From assembly GCF_017313085.1 (NCBI RefSeq), contig NZ_JAFLNF010000006.1, positions 124,001 through 188,000 of the forward strand: a DNA stretch of 64,000 bases. Reading direction: 5' to 3'. Of this stretch, positions 39,540 to 50,320 are shown one piece after another. The notes below the pieces were generated by a model. That model saw only the letters and a list, made by a program, of their open reading frames with translations, did not search any database and was not told where the DNA came from. Source of the stretch: Roseibium limicola. Lineage in GTDB: Bacteria > Pseudomonadota > Alphaproteobacteria > Rhizobiales > Stappiaceae. Numbering within the stretch: the first letter of the stretch is position 1; each line of letters starts with the position of its first letter. The position numbers and the translations under genes are program-made.

Positions 39540-41078
39540 GTGCAAGGTCGTTTCAGACCAGGGCGAGGAGATATTAGCAACGGGGTCTTTCCTGCGACCC
39601 TGGCGGCTTTTTTCTGTTTGGTTTGCGGGCTTTGGATCACCAGCTATGTCGGCAGCCTCGTCGAGGAATCCGAGGCTGACAGAGATCGGAACTCCGTAGA
39701 GCAGCGCGTCAAGGAAGTTGAGGCGCGCTTCCAGGGGCGGATCCGTGAGGCGATTTCTCTTGGCAAGGGTCTGCAGGCCTATGTTGCTCTCCACCCGGCC
39801 CTTTCAGACGAAGAGTTCGCCACGTTCAGCGCTCGACTGATTGAAGGGCATGGCGAGATACGCGCAGTCAGTCTCGCTCCGGACAACGAGATCAAATACG
39901 TTTACCCACACCGCGAGTATAGCGACATCCTCGGCAAGAAGCTGGATGCCGATCCAAAGCAGTGGCCAACCGTTCGAGAAGCGATGGGCAGTCGGCAAAT
40001 TCTCGTCTCGGAACCTGCTGTCCTCAATTCAGGCCGCGAGGCACTCGTGGTCAGGGTCCCCATCTATACGAAGTCTGCGGCGCGCGCCGAGACCGAAGGG
40101 GGGAGCAATATTGGCAGCCCGGATAATACCAGATTGCAATATTGGGGCGTGGCCAGCCTTGCCCTGGATAAGGTCACCCTGTTTCACGGAGCTGGCCTTT
40201 CAGAAGACTCAAAGGATTACAGCTTGCATCTGGAGATGGCGACCCATTCCGCAGCGCCCTCGTCAGACGCGTATGTGGCAGGTGAGCCTCTGGAGGACAG
40301 GAGGTGGATCGTCGAAGAGGCCCGACTGCCAGTCAGCCTGCCAACGCTTGAAGCTTGGGAAATCGTATATTACCGCAACAAGCTGGAACCAGGCCAGATC
40401 GCGCTTGGAGCGATGCTCTCCCACATCTTTGGAATCGCTGCGACCCTGGTGATTTCGGTGCTGAGCTTCTTTTTGATCCACGAGGTGTTCCAGGTGCGGG
40501 GGTTGGCCCTTCAGGACACTTTGACCGGATTGGCAAACCGCCGCCTTCTGGAAGATCGCATCAATCATCTCAGCCGTATCGCTGAGCGTGAAGACCGGGG
40601 TTATCACCTGTTTTGGCTCGATCTCGACGGCTTCAAACCGATCAATGATACCTATGGACACGAGACTGGCGATCTGGTGCTGAAAGAAGTTGCCCGGCGA
40701 TTGAAGGGGGAAATCCGGACCGCTGATACGGCAGCACGGATGGGCGGCGACGAATTTGTCATCCTGACAAGCAACACGATGGACGATGCGCATCGCCAAG
40801 CTTTCATGGAACGGCTGCGGAACGCTGTGCGCGCTCCCATCGCAGCGGCCAGCCGTACGATCTCCGTTGACGTCAGCGTCGGAGTATCGACCTTTCCTGA
40901 AGACGGTCAGACCGCTCAGGAGGTCCTGCGCTCGGCGGACCGCCGAATGTATGAAATGAAGGGTGGGCGCCATAAACGCACGGCCGTGCCTCAGCGCACC
41001 AAGTCGGCTGCTGAAAAGGTCATGCCCCTCATCGGTCAAGCCAACAGAAGGTCGACTGAAAGACCATCGGCAGGTTAA
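39540..41078 (+). CDS. Membrane CHASE-GGDEF diguanylate cyclase, paralogue
   Basis: A 512-residue protein with the same architecture as the gene before it: transmembrane helix (about 18-38), CHASE-type periplasmic domain (with YVYPHREYSDILGKKLDAD), second helix (about 290-312), and GGDEF domain. The GGDEF motif is intact at 402-406, and the I-site RTAD is canonical, unlike in the neighbour. Start is GTG 39540 with AAAGGG about 8 bases upstream. Sequences such as LDLDGFKPINDTYGH are shared almost exactly with the first copy, indicating a tandem duplication. Confidence 0.9.
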   Translation: MQGRFRPGRGDISNGVFPATLAAFFCLVCGLWITSYVGSLVEESEADRDRNSVEQRVKEVEARFQGRIREAISLGKGLQAYVALHPALSDEEFATFSARLIEGHGEIRAVSLAPDNEIKYVYPHREYSDILGKKLDADPKQWPTVREAMGSRQILVSEPAVLNSGREALVVRVPIYTKSAARAETEGGSNIGSPDNTRLQYWGVASLALDKVTLFHGAGLSEDSKDYSLHLEMATHSAAPSSDAYVAGEPLEDRRWIVEEARLPVSLPTLEAWEIVYYRNKLEPGQIALGAMLSHIFGIAATLVISVLSFFLIHEVFQVRGLALQDTLTGLANRRLLEDRINHLSRIAEREDRGYHLFWLDLDGFKPINDTYGHETGDLVLKEVARRLKGEIRTADTAARMGGDEFVILTSNTMDDAHRQAFMERLRNAVRAPIAAASRTISVDVSVGVSTFPEDGQTAQEVLRSADRRMYEMKGGRHKRTAVPQRTKSAAEKVMPLIGQANRRSTERPSAG

Positions 41079-41144
41079 ATTTCTGTCATATCGTCGCCAG
41101 CGGGGTGACGGCCATCCAGTTCCTCCATAGTGTTTAGCTGTAAG

Positions 41145-41169
41145 TCCCGCTTTGAGTCGTGAAGCGGGA
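41145..41169 (+). other. 8-bp perfect hairpin in the yejA leader
   Basis: TCCCGCTT (41145-41152) and AAGCGGGA (41162-41169) pair around a 9-base loop, 37 bases before the ATG. No T-run follows. It could be a terminator remnant of the upstream gene or an operator or leader of the transporter operon. Confidence 0.45.
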
Positions 41170-41205
41170 GGTGTCTATTGATTGCCAACGCCTGGAGGCT
41201 CTTGC

Positions 41206-43131
41206 ATGGTTCAAGTCCTGACCGATCGCTTCTCATTTTCTATTGGGCGAGCCAAAAGCATTGGGGGCTTGGGCCAGAAACTCATCATGGCGTCTTGCGC
41301 GGTCGTTTTTGCCGCAGCTTTGGCCGTGCCCGCCCCAGCCCGAGCCGCTGACGAGCCGGAGTGGCATATTTCGACGGCTTTAACCGGAACTCCGAAGTAC
41401 GAAGCCGATGACCAACACTTCGACTACGTCAATCCGGATGCGCCGAAGGGCGGGCTGGTCCGGCTTTCCACGACCGGTGGCTTTGACACGTTCAATCCGA
41501 TCCTGCCAAAAGGCAACGTCGTTCCGGGGTTGAGCTTGATCTACGACACGTTGATGGAGTCATCCTTGGACGAGCTGGACATCAGCGCCATGTACGGGCT
41601 GATTGCCAAAGAGATGAGATACCCGGAGGACTTCTCGTGGGTGGAGTATCGCCTCAATCCTGAAGCGCGCTGGCATGATGGCGAGCCGATAACGACTGAA
41701 GATGTGATCTGGTCCTTCGAAAAGGCCACCGAGATCAGTCCACGGGACAAGTTCTATTATCAGAATGTCACTGCGGCGACGTCGCCGACGGAAGGGGTTG
41801 TTCGCTTCGAATTCGACATCAAGAACAATCGTGAGCTGCCGCATATCCTGGGACAGCTGATGATACTGCCGAAGCATTGGTGGGAAGGCACCAATGCCAA
41901 GGGAGAGAAACGCGACATCTCCGCCGGACTTCAGGAAATTCCCCTCGGATCCGGGCCATATCGGATTAAGAATTTCGAGTTCAATCGCAGCATTACCTAT
42001 GAGCGGGTCAAGGACTATTGGGGTCGCGATCTACCGGTAAAGGTCGGCGCCGACAATTTCGACGAGCTGCGCTATGATTCTTATCGCGATGCGGCGGTGG
42101 TTCTGGAGGCCTTCAAGGGCGACCAGTTTGATTGGCGGACGGAGAACGTCGCCAAGAACTGGGCAACGGCCTATGACATCCCCGCAGTAACCGACAAACG
42201 GATCATTTTGGAGACGTTCCCGGACCACGGGTCAGGCATCATGCAGGCCTACATCCCGAACTTGCGTCGCGAAAAGTTCCAGGACCCACGCGTCCGCGAA
42301 GCTCTCAACTATGCCTTCGATTTCGAAAGCCTGAACCGCACGGCGTTCTTCGGGCAGTACAAGCGGATCAACTCCTTTTTTGCCGGGACGGAGTTGGCGC
42401 ACAAGGGTCTGCCGACAGGCAAGGAACTGGAGATCCTGGAAAGCGTCCGGGATCTTGTTCCTGCAAGCGTCTTCACGGAAGAATATGAAAATCCGGTCGG
42501 TGGATCACCGAAGCAGCTTCGCAGCAATCTCCGCAAGGCGCTGAAGCTCCTGGGGGAAGCCGGATGGAAGCTGGAGGGCAAGAAGCTCGTCAACGAAAAG
42601 ACCGGCGAGCCATTTGTGATCGAATATCTGGCATCCGACCCGAGCGCTGAACGGACAGTTCTGCCGTTTGCCGACAACCTGCGACTGATCGGTATCGAGT
42701 TGAACCTGCGCATTCTCGATACGCCGCAATACGTCAATCGCATTCGATCCCGTGATTTCGATATGGCAACTCTGCTCTGGGGGCAAAGCCTGTCGCCGGG
42801 GAACGAGCAGCGTAATTATTGGGGGGCAGGCTCGGCCGACCAGCCCCAGTCGCAGAACTATGCAGGTATTGCTGATGCAGGCGTCGATGCTTTGATCGAC
42901 AAGATCATATTTGCCGAAGATCGAGAAACCCTGGTGGCGGCAACCCGTGCCCTCGACCGGGTTTTGATCCATCATCACTATCTTATCCCGCAGTGGTATC
43001 TGGACTATGACCGCACGGCTCGCTGGGATCGTTTCGGCCATCCAGACACCATTCCCGAGTACACCCACGGCTTCCCGACGGTCTGGTGGTACGATGAAGC
43101 AAAGGCCGCAAAGACTGGAGCAGCAGAATGA
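41206..43131 (+). CDS. Peptide ABC transporter substrate-binding protein (YejA-like, first copy)
   Basis: A 641-residue periplasmic binding protein of the SBP_bac_5 family. A long Sec signal peptide ends near residue 48 (AVPAPARA-AD). The body contains HFDYVNPDAPKGGLVRLST and LPHILGQLMILPKHWWEG, typical of YejA/oligopeptide binding proteins. It delivers peptides to the YejB-YejE-YejF importer encoded downstream; YejABEF relatives take up microcin C and support peptide resistance in Brucella. CTGGAGG lies 7 bases before ATG 41206. The stop overlaps the next start (ATGA). Confidence 0.93.
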   Translation: MVQVLTDRFSFSIGRAKSIGGLGQKLIMASCAVVFAAALAVPAPARAADEPEWHISTALTGTPKYEADDQHFDYVNPDAPKGGLVRLSTTGGFDTFNPILPKGNVVPGLSLIYDTLMESSLDELDISAMYGLIAKEMRYPEDFSWVEYRLNPEARWHDGEPITTEDVIWSFEKATEISPRDKFYYQNVTAATSPTEGVVRFEFDIKNNRELPHILGQLMILPKHWWEGTNAKGEKRDISAGLQEIPLGSGPYRIKNFEFNRSITYERVKDYWGRDLPVKVGADNFDELRYDSYRDAAVVLEAFKGDQFDWRTENVAKNWATAYDIPAVTDKRIILETFPDHGSGIMQAYIPNLRREKFQDPRVREALNYAFDFESLNRTAFFGQYKRINSFFAGTELAHKGLPTGKELEILESVRDLVPASVFTEEYENPVGGSPKQLRSNLRKALKLLGEAGWKLEGKKLVNEKTGEPFVIEYLASDPSAERTVLPFADNLRLIGIELNLRILDTPQYVNRIRSRDFDMATLLWGQSLSPGNEQRNYWGAGSADQPQSQNYAGIADAGVDALIDKIIFAEDRETLVAATRALDRVLIHHHYLIPQWYLDYDRTARWDRFGHPDTIPEYTHGFPTVWWYDEAKAAKTGAAE

Positions 43132-45029
43132 GCAGCTCTGGCACGCCGAAACTCGGTCTGAGCCGCCGCATGGTTTTGAAGCTTTCCGGCGTGGCTGCGA
43201 TGTGCTCTGGGCTTGTTCCCGGGTTGGCGCCCGGACCTGCCTTGGCGGGGGGGACTGGCCCTCTTCATGGACTTTCGGTCTTCGGCGAATTGAAGCACGC
43301 CAAGGACTTCAGTGGATTTTCCTATGCCAATGCAGGCGCTCCCAAGGGAGGCGCGCTGAAATTTCGACCGCCAAGCTGGAACTACAATCAGAATCCGCAG
43401 ACCTTCAACACACTCAACACGTTGATCCTCAAGGGCGATGCGCCGCCGCGTATGGAGATGTGTTTTGATAGCCTGATGGTGCGCGCCTATGACGAACCTG
43501 ATGCGGTCTATGGGTTGGTGGCCGAGACTGTCGAAGTCTCGGAGGATGGCAACTACTACACCTTCAATTTGCGCAATGAAGCCAGGTTTCACGACGGTTC
43601 GAAGCTGACCGCCGAAGACGTCGCCTTTTCCATGCTTTTGCTCAAGGAAAAAGCCCATCCGTTTATCCGCCAGATTCTGGCGGAGCTGCGAGACGCAGTG
43701 GTGCTCAATGAAACCCGCGTGGTGCTGGTCTTCACTGGCAAGCAGACCCGACAGGCACCGCTGTTAGCCGTTGTGCTGCCAATCCTGTCGAAGCGCTACT
43801 ATACCGCCTATGACTTTCAGCAAACCACCCTGACAGCGCCGCTGTCGTCCGGTCCCTATAAGGTCAGTGATCATGCGGTGGGGCGCTATATCGAATATGC
43901 ACGTGTGAAGGACTATTGGGCCAAGGATCTGCCGGTGATGGCAGGCCACAACAATTTCGACACGATCCGGCTCGACTTTTTCCGCGAGTATCAGGTTGCC
44001 TTCGAGGCTTTCAAGAAAGGTGCGGTGACCTTTCACGAGGAGTTCAGCTCCAAGATATGGGCGACGGACTATGATTTTCCAGCTCTGAGCGATGGCAAGG
44101 TTTTGCGCAAGGAGTTCCCTGACGATCGGCCTGCCGGCGCGCAAGGCTGGTTCTTCAACTCTCGTCGCGAGAAGTTCCGGGATCCGAGGGTGCGTCAGGC
44201 GATCAGCCTGGCTTTTGACTTCGAATGGGCGAACAAGTCGTTGTTCTTCGACATGTACGAGAGAACTCAGTCGTTTTTCCAAAACTCTGACATGGCGGCG
44301 AAAGGTTCTCCTTCGGCACCAGAACTGTCATTGTTGGAGCCGCATCGAGCTGATCTGCCGGAAGAGGTCTTTGGCGAGGTAAAGCTGCAGCCGGTCACCG
44401 ACGGGTCTGGCTTTGATCGGAAGCTTCTTGCCAAGGCGCTGGATCTTCTCACCGAAGCCGGGTTTGAGCGGTTCGGAAGCAAGTTGGTCGATGCAAGCGG
44501 TGCGCCGTTGACGATTGAGTTTCTGAACAACTCTCCGGGATTTGAACGCATTGTCCTTCCCTACATAAAGAATTTGGAACGACTGGGGATTTCTGCAAGT
44601 TTTCGACTTGTGGATCCGACGCAGTATCAGGCGCGGCTGAATGATTTCGACTTCGACGTCTGTAGCAGACGTTTCGCGCTCTCTGCGACATTGGGAGACG
44701 ACATCAAGCAGCTCTGGGGCTCAGAAGCAGCGGCAGTGCCGGGATCGAACAATTTGGCTGGCATCGCAGACCCGGTGGTGGATGAGCTGATTGCGAAGAT
44801 CCTGGCCGCTGAAACGCGAGAAGACATGACAATTGCTGCGCGCGCCCTCGATAGGGTGTTGAGAGCCGGGCACTATTGGGTTCCGCAGTGGACGAAGTCG
44901 GTTCATACAGTCGCGCTTTGGGATATCTTCGGGTATCCCGACAAGCAGGCGTCTTATGATGTCTTCCCGGTGGAAAGCACCTGGTGGTCCGACGCGGAAA
45001 AGGCGAAAAAGCTCGGCATGGCCGGCTAA
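43128..45029 (+). CDS. Peptide ABC transporter substrate-binding protein (YejA-like, second copy)
   Basis: A 633-residue SBP_bac_5 protein, paralogous to the one before it and translationally coupled to it by a 4-base overlap. Its N-terminus differs: [15 protein letters not shown] is a twin-arginine-type signal, followed by a hydrophobic stretch ending in PALAGG. So it may be exported by Tat, while the first copy uses Sec. Shared blocks include [10 protein letters not shown] and the [21 protein letters not shown] motif. A second binding protein in a yej operon is common in Hyphomicrobiales. Confidence 0.92.
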   Translation: MSSSGTPKLGLSRRMVLKLSGVAAMCSGLVPGLAPGPALAGGTGPLHGLSVFGELKHAKDFSGFSYANAGAPKGGALKFRPPSWNYNQNPQTFNTLNTLILKGDAPPRMEMCFDSLMVRAYDEPDAVYGLVAETVEVSEDGNYYTFNLRNEARFHDGSKLTAEDVAFSMLLLKEKAHPFIRQILAELRDAVVLNETRVVLVFTGKQTRQAPLLAVVLPILSKRYYTAYDFQQTTLTAPLSSGPYKVSDHAVGRYIEYARVKDYWAKDLPVMAGHNNFDTIRLDFFREYQVAFEAFKKGAVTFHEEFSSKIWATDYDFPALSDGKVLRKEFPDDRPAGAQGWFFNSRREKFRDPRVRQAISLAFDFEWANKSLFFDMYERTQSFFQNSDMAAKGSPSAPELSLLEPHRADLPEEVFGEVKLQPVTDGSGFDRKLLAKALDLLTEAGFERFGSKLVDASGAPLTIEFLNNSPGFERIVLPYIKNLERLGISASFRLVDPTQYQARLNDFDFDVCSRRFALSATLGDDIKQLWGSEAAAVPGSNNLAGIADPVVDELIAKILAAETREDMTIAARALDRVLRAGHYWVPQWTKSVHTVALWDIFGYPDKQASYDVFPVESTWWSDAEKAKKLGMAG

Positions 45030-45060
45030 GCGCACGACAAGAGGCAAAAACGGAAGCTCC

Positions 45061-46176
45061 ATGGGCGCCTATATTCTTCGACGTCTTCTCCTGATGATCC
45101 CGACGCTCGTCGGTATCATGGCTGTCAACTTCTTCATCATTCAGTTCGCTCCCGGTGGTCCGGTGGAACGGGTGATTGCGCAGTTGCAGGGCAACGACGT
45201 GTCGGCGACGGCGCGCATCAGTGGTGGCAGTAGCGACATGGCGCCCGGCGCTGTCCATGACGCCTCCGGTGGCGGCATGGACAGCGCCGGCTCCAAGTAT
45301 CGTGGGGCGCAGGGCCTGGACCCGGAATTCATCAAGGAGCTTGAGGCGCAGTTCGGCTTCGACAAACCTCCCGTGGAACGCTTTCTCGGAATGTTGTGGG
45401 ACTACGCCCGTTTCGATTTCGGCGAGAGTTACTTTCGCGACATCCGGATCATCGATCTGATCGCCGAAAAAATGCCGGTCTCCATCTCGCTGGGGCTTTG
45501 GATGACGCTGATTTCATATGCGGTCTCGATCCCTCTGGGGATCCGCAAGGCGGTCTCCGATGGCTCGACATTTGATGTCTGGACGTCCGGGGTGATTGTT
45601 ATTGCCTATGCAATTCCCGGCTTTCTATTCGCTGTCCTGCTCATCGTGTTGTTTGCCGGCGGTTCGTTCCTCGATCTTTTCCCCCTGCGCGGTCTGACTT
45701 CAGAGAATTGGGAAAGCCTGTCCTGGCCTGCGCGTATCCTGGATTACTTCTGGCATCTTGCCTTGCCACTGGCTGCGATGGTGCTGTCGGCTTTTGCTAC
45801 CACAACTCTGCTGACCAAGAATTCTTTCCTGGATGAGATCCGCAAGCAATATGTGGTCACCGCAAGATCCAAAGGACTGAGCGAACGCAAGGTTCTATAC
45901 AGCCACGTCTTCCGCAATGCCATGCTGATCGTCGTCGCCGGGTTCCCCGGAGCGTTCATCTCATCGTTCTTTGCCGGCTCGCTGTTGATTGAAACAATCT
46001 TCTCTCTCGACGGACTGGGTCTGCTGGGCTTTGAATCTGTGATCAACCGGGACTACGCAGTGGTCTTTGCGACACTCTACATTTTCTCGCTGATGGGCCT
46101 CTTGGTGAACTTGCTGTCCGACCTGACTTACACGTGGATCGATCCTCGCATCGATTTCGAGAGCAGGGAGGTCTGA
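45061..46176 (+). CDS. yejB: Peptide ABC transporter permease YejB
   Basis: A 371-residue inner-membrane permease of the oligopeptide (DppB/OppB) family with about six helices. The N-terminal helix is [20 protein letters not shown], and a periplasmic Gly/Ser-rich insertion (about residues 45-80) follows before [15 protein letters not shown]. The binding-protein-dependent EAA loop is at [20 protein letters not shown]. The start is ATG 45061; the frame upstream lies within the preceding gene. The stop overlaps the yejE ATG by one base. Confidence 0.94.
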   Translation: MGAYILRRLLLMIPTLVGIMAVNFFIIQFAPGGPVERVIAQLQGNDVSATARISGGSSDMAPGAVHDASGGGMDSAGSKYRGAQGLDPEFIKELEAQFGFDKPPVERFLGMLWDYARFDFGESYFRDIRIIDLIAEKMPVSISLGLWMTLISYAVSIPLGIRKAVSDGSTFDVWTSGVIVIAYAIPGFLFAVLLIVLFAGGSFLDLFPLRGLTSENWESLSWPARILDYFWHLALPLAAMVLSAFATTTLLTKNSFLDEIRKQYVVTARSKGLSERKVLYSHVFRNAMLIVVAGFPGAFISSFFAGSLLIETIFSLDGLGLLGFESVINRDYAVVFATLYIFSLMGLLVNLLSDLTYTWIDPRIDFESREV

Positions 46177-47333
46177 TGATGGACACCACACTCGCTCACA
46201 CCGACCAAACCGCCTATCAGGCCAGCCCGCTGCCTAGAGGGCGATTGTCGCCGATCAATCAGCGCCGTCTTGCCAATTTCAAGGCGAACCGGCGCGGCTT
46301 CTGGGCACTCTGGATCTTTCTGCTGCTTTTCGTCCTCAGCATGCTGGCGGAATTCCTTGTCAGCGACAAACCGATCCTGGTCAATTACAAGGGCGAAATC
46401 CTGACGCCGATTTTCGTCGATTATCCGGAAGAGAAGTTCGGCGGCTTTCTGGCTGTCACGGATTATCGTGATCCCTTCATTCAGGAAGAGGTCAATGCCA
46501 ATGGCTGGATGCTCTGGCCGCCGGTACGCTATTCCTATCGCACGGTGAACAACGAGATCCCGGTTCCGGCCCCGGCGCCGCCATCCTGGATGCTGGACAA
46601 GGAAACCCGTTGCTCGCAATACACGGATGGTGCGGATGATCTCAATTGCGTTGTCGGAAACTGGAACTGGCTCGGCACGGACGATCAGGGACGCGATGTG
46701 CTGGCGCGGCTTGTCTACGGCTTCCGCATTTCGGTTCTCTTCGGCTTGGCTTTGACACTTGCTTCTTCAATCATCGGCATCGCGGCAGGGGCGGTTCAGG
46801 GCTACTACGGCGGTTGGGTGGATCTTCTGTTCCAGCGCTTTATCGAGATCTGGACGGCCATTCCGACGCTTTACCTGATCCTCATCGTATCGTCGGTGCT
46901 GATCCCCGGGTTCTGGACGCTTTTCACCATTCTGTTGGCATTCTCCTGGGTGGCACTCGTCGGCGTCGTCCGGGCCGAATTCCTGCGCGGGCGAAATTTC
47001 GAATATATCTCGGCTGCACGGGCGCTGGGCGTTTCAAACCGAACGATCATGTGGCGGCATCTGCTACCCAATGCGATGGTCGCGACGCTGACCTTCATGC
47101 CGTTCATTCTGAATGGCTCGATTTCCACCCTGACGGCGCTGGATTTTCTTGGCTTCGGTCTGCCGCCCGGCTCGGCCTCTCTTGGCGAGCTGCTGGCTCA
47201 GGGAAAAAACAATCTTCAAGCGCCATGGCTGGGGATTACCGGTTTCATCGTGATCTCCCTGATGCTGTCGCTGCTGATTTTTGTCGGTGAAGCGGTGCGC
47301 GATGCCTTTGATCCGCGCAAGAGCTTTCAGTGA
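46176..47333 (+). CDS. yejE: Peptide ABC transporter permease YejE
   Basis: A 385-residue permease (DppC/OppC family). A soluble N-terminus (residues 1-45) is followed by a transmembrane helix, a periplasmic loop of about 150 residues, and a five-helix core with the EAA loop SAARALGVSNRTIMWRHLLP. AGGGAGG precedes the paired ATG codons at 46176 and 46179. It forms the channel with YejB and is followed after 9 bases by yejF. Confidence 0.94.
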   Translation: MMDTTLAHTDQTAYQASPLPRGRLSPINQRRLANFKANRRGFWALWIFLLLFVLSMLAEFLVSDKPILVNYKGEILTPIFVDYPEEKFGGFLAVTDYRDPFIQEEVNANGWMLWPPVRYSYRTVNNEIPVPAPAPPSWMLDKETRCSQYTDGADDLNCVVGNWNWLGTDDQGRDVLARLVYGFRISVLFGLALTLASSIIGIAAGAVQGYYGGWVDLLFQRFIEIWTAIPTLYLILIVSSVLIPGFWTLFTILLAFSWVALVGVVRAEFLRGRNFEYISAARALGVSNRTIMWRHLLPNAMVATLTFMPFILNGSISTLTALDFLGFGLPPGSASLGELLAQGKNNLQAPWLGITGFIVISLMLSLLIFVGEAVRDAFDPRKSFQ

Positions 47334-47342
47334 GGCTGACCA

Positions 47343-48986
47343 ATGAGTGACATGACCCAAGATCAGCCCCTCCTCGACGTTCAGGACCTGTCCGTTGCTT
47401 TCAGCAGTGGCGAAAAGGCCAATCTGGCTGTCGACCGGATTTCCTTTGCTATCCGCAAGGGCGAGACACTGGCTCTGGTGGGCGAAAGCGGCTCGGGCAA
47501 GTCTGTCTCCGCCATGTCGGTTCTCAAGTTGTTGCCTTATCCACCAGCGTCACATCCAACAGGCCGGATTTTGTTTAAGGGCGAAGATCTGCTCGCAGCC
47601 GATGACAAGACGATCCGCAAGGTGCGCGGCAACAAGATCTCGATGATCTTCCAGGAGCCGATGACGTCGCTCAATCCGCTGCACAGCGTCGAACGGCAGA
47701 TTTCCGAGGTGCTGAAACTGCACCGCGGCATGGGGGAGAGGCAGGCCCGAGAGCGCGTCCTGGACCTGTTGACGAAGGTCGGCATTCCGGAGCCGGAAAC
47801 CCGCCTTGCATCCTATCCGCACCAGCTGTCCGGTGGACAACGTCAGCGCGTGATGATCGCCATGGCTTTGGCCAACGAACCGGACCTGCTGATTGCCGAT
47901 GAGCCGACAACAGCTCTTGATGTGACCGTGCAGGCACAGATCCTTAAGCTGCTGAAGGAACTTCAGAGAGAAGAGGGCATGGCGATGCTCTTCATTACCC
48001 ACGACCTTGGCATCGTTCGCAAGTTCGCCGACCGGGTCTGTGTGATGACCAAGGGCGAAATCGTCGAATCCGGTCCAGTTGCCGAAATTTTCGACAACCC
48101 GCAGCATTCCTACACCCAGCATCTTCTGGCTGCAGAACCGAAAGGCCAGCCGCCGGTACACGACGACAGCGCGCCGATTGTGCTGCACGCCGACGATCTC
48201 AAGGTCTGGTTTCCCGTCAAGCGCGGTTTCCTGCGCAAGACGGTCGATCACATTAAAGCCGTCGACGGCATCGACATTACGGTTCGCCAAGGCCAGACGC
48301 TTGGCATCGTTGGGGAAAGCGGTTCCGGCAAGACGACGCTTGGCTTGGCGATCCTGCGCATGATTTCCTCAACCGGAAAAATCAGTTTCGAGGGGAAGGA
48401 AATCCAGAACCATCGCTGGCATGACATGCGGCCCTTGCGCCGCGACATGCAGGTCGTGTTTCAAGATCCATTCGGATCTCTCAGTCCGCGCATGTCGGTG
48501 TCAGACATCGTCGGTGAGGGCCTGGAAGTGCATTTTCCCGACCTCACCCTTCAACAACGCGATGCCAAGGTCGCAGCGGCGCTTGAGGAAGTCGGCCTCG
48601 ATGCCTCGACACGGTTCCGCTATCCGCATGAGTTCTCCGGTGGTCAGCGTCAACGTATTTCTATTGCGCGCGCGATGGTGCTGGAGCCGAAGTTCGTGAT
48701 GCTCGACGAGCCGACGTCAGCGTTGGACATGAGCGTTCAGGCGCAGGTGGTTGACCTGCTGCGGGCTCTGCAGAAGAAACACGGCCTGGCCTATCTCTTT
48801 ATCTCGCATGATCTGAAGGTCGTTCGGGCTCTGGCGAATGATGTCGTGGTGATGAAGTCCGGCAAAGTGGTCGAGCAGGGCCGTGCCGTCGATATTTTCG
48901 ATGCACCCCGAACCGATTACACCAAGGCCCTGATGGCCGCAGCATTCAACATGGAAGCCGCGCCGGTGGGTGTGGTGGGAGAGTAG
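47343..48986 (+). CDS. yejF: Peptide ABC transporter ATP-binding protein YejF (fused ATPases)
   Basis: A 547-residue protein with two complete ABC ATPase domains in tandem. Walker A motifs are [12 protein letters not shown] and [12 protein letters not shown], signature motifs [12 protein letters not shown] and [12 protein letters not shown], and Walker B motifs [12 protein letters not shown] and [11 protein letters not shown]. It powers import through YejB-YejE. An oligopeptide transporter C-terminal segment follows the first ATPase. Full length, and last gene of the yej cluster. Confidence 0.96.
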   Translation: MSDMTQDQPLLDVQDLSVAFSSGEKANLAVDRISFAIRKGETLALVGESGSGKSVSAMSVLKLLPYPPASHPTGRILFKGEDLLAADDKTIRKVRGNKISMIFQEPMTSLNPLHSVERQISEVLKLHRGMGERQARERVLDLLTKVGIPEPETRLASYPHQLSGGQRQRVMIAMALANEPDLLIADEPTTALDVTVQAQILKLLKELQREEGMAMLFITHDLGIVRKFADRVCVMTKGEIVESGPVAEIFDNPQHSYTQHLLAAEPKGQPPVHDDSAPIVLHADDLKVWFPVKRGFLRKTVDHIKAVDGIDITVRQGQTLGIVGESGSGKTTLGLAILRMISSTGKISFEGKEIQNHRWHDMRPLRRDMQVVFQDPFGSLSPRMSVSDIVGEGLEVHFPDLTLQQRDAKVAAALEEVGLDASTRFRYPHEFSGGQRQRISIARAMVLEPKFVMLDEPTSALDMSVQAQVVDLLRALQKKHGLAYLFISHDLKVVRALANDVVVMKSGKVVEQGRAVDIFDAPRTDYTKALMAAAFNMEAAPVGVVGE

Positions 48987-49030
48987 GGCAGTCGGCCCGG
49001 GCACCAGGATACCTGCAAGCTCAGTGAGCA

Positions 49031-49065
49031 GGATATCACCCCACCCAGCAGGTCGGGTGATATCC
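49031..49065. other. 11-bp perfect inverted repeat between yejF and mltB
   Basis: GGATATCACCC (49031-49041) and GGGTGATATCC (49055-49065) are exact inverse copies across a 13-base loop. It covers the end of the minus-strand transglycosylase gene. It probably acts as a shared 3' hairpin for the two convergent genes, though no T-run is present. Confidence 0.5.
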
Positions 49066-50271
49066 GTTGGCTTCCTGATCCTTGCCGATGGACCGGCGGG
49101 TCTTGTAGCCAATCAGTCCATCGGAGCCGCCCACATCATGCCCTTCGGCCTCCAGCCGCTTCTGTAGTGTCCTCACAGCGCCCCGGGATGTGTCGCGTGT
49201 CGGCTTCCAGGCCTGGACAAATCCCTTGTTGGAGTTGTAGCGGTCGGCGAGGTGCCCAACGAACAGGGCGTAGGTGTCGCTTTCGTTGTATTCTTTCAGG
49301 ACGTAGAAGTTTTCTGTTGCAATGAAGGCAGGGCCGTAGCGCCCTGCAGGCATCAGAATATTTCCCGGTTGGCTCAGCTCATTGGAAGGAAAGGGGCGGG
49401 CGCTGACTCGTTTGATCCCGGCCTGAACCCATTGTGAGATGGCTTGCCGATTGTCGGGGCCTTCGAGGGCGCAAGAAATTGTGTCGGGCACGAAGACCTC
49501 ATAGCCCCAGTCACGCCCTGGCCTCCAGCCATGCTTGTCCAGATAGTTGGCGATCGAGGCGAGCGTGTCCACTTCTGAAGTCCAGATGTTGCGCCGTCCA
49601 TCGCCGTCAAAATCCACGGCGTATTTTTCAAAGCTTGATGGCATGAATTGGGGCTGCCCCATTGCGCCACCCCAGGAGCTTTTCATCCCGGCCCGGTTGA
49701 TGTCGCCATTTTGCAGGATTCTCAAGGCGGCTATCAGCTCGGCTTTGAAGAAATCCGGGCGTTGCCCCATATAGGCGCGCGTGGCCAGAACCCTGATGGC
49801 ATCATGCGGGATCTTTGCTTTGCCATAACCGGATTCTCGCGCCCAGATCGCCAGCAATATGCGGCTCGGAACACCAAACCGCGCTTCGATCTTGCGCAGG
49901 GCGACAACATGCTTTTGCGACTGTTGGCGACCGGCTGCGACCAAGCCATTGAACTGGCTGTCTCGAAAATAGCCAGCCGGTTTGCGGAACTCTGCCTGAA
50001 AGTTGATCTGCGGGGTTTTCGAGCCTGTCAGTCCCGGGAGTTTGGTGTCCGGGGTCAGTCCGGAGAGCTCTCTTTGCAGGGTGCGATCGCTGATGCCAGC
50101 CGCCTTTCCGGCGGGAATGATGTCGTTCTGAAGGAAGCTTTGAAAGTCGCGAGCTTGTGCCGCTGACAAGAGAGGCGCAAGCAGGCACACCATGCCGGCA
50201 AGGAGGGAAACAGCGAGGCGGTGAAGAAGTCTAGGCAAGGAAGAGATCCAGAGTTCGTGAAAGCAAATCAT
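49036..50271 (-). CDS. Lytic murein transglycosylase (MltB-type, with peptidoglycan-binding domain)
   Basis: A 411-residue secreted enzyme. The signal peptide ends near residue 40 (LLSAAQA). The SLT_2 domain (about 44-335) carries the catalytic Glu146 in WARESGYGK, with GGAMGQPQFMPSSFEKYAVD as family signature. A C-terminal peptidoglycan-binding domain (about 350-405, RTLQKRLEAEGHDVGGSDGL) is present. It cleaves glycan strands to 1,6-anhydro products. No lipobox cysteine is apparent at the signal end, so it is likely soluble periplasmic. Confidence 0.92.
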   Translation of the reverse strand: MICFHELWISSLPRLLHRLAVSLLAGMVCLLAPLLSAAQARDFQSFLQNDIIPAGKAAGISDRTLQRELSGLTPDTKLPGLTGSKTPQINFQAEFRKPAGYFRDSQFNGLVAAGRQQSQKHVVALRKIEARFGVPSRILLAIWARESGYGKAKIPHDAIRVLATRAYMGQRPDFFKAELIAALRILQNGDINRAGMKSSWGGAMGQPQFMPSSFEKYAVDFDGDGRRNIWTSEVDTLASIANYLDKHGWRPGRDWGYEVFVPDTISCALEGPDNRQAISQWVQAGIKRVSARPFPSNELSQPGNILMPAGRYGPAFIATENFYVLKEYNESDTYALFVGHLADRYNSNKGFVQAWKPTRDTSRGAVRTLQKRLEAEGHDVGGSDGLIGYKTRRSIGKDQEANGYHPTCWVG

Positions 50272-50320
50272 CTGTTCAGTCTAACACGAAGCCATCGGCC
50301 GTTGAACTTTGAAGCCTTTG

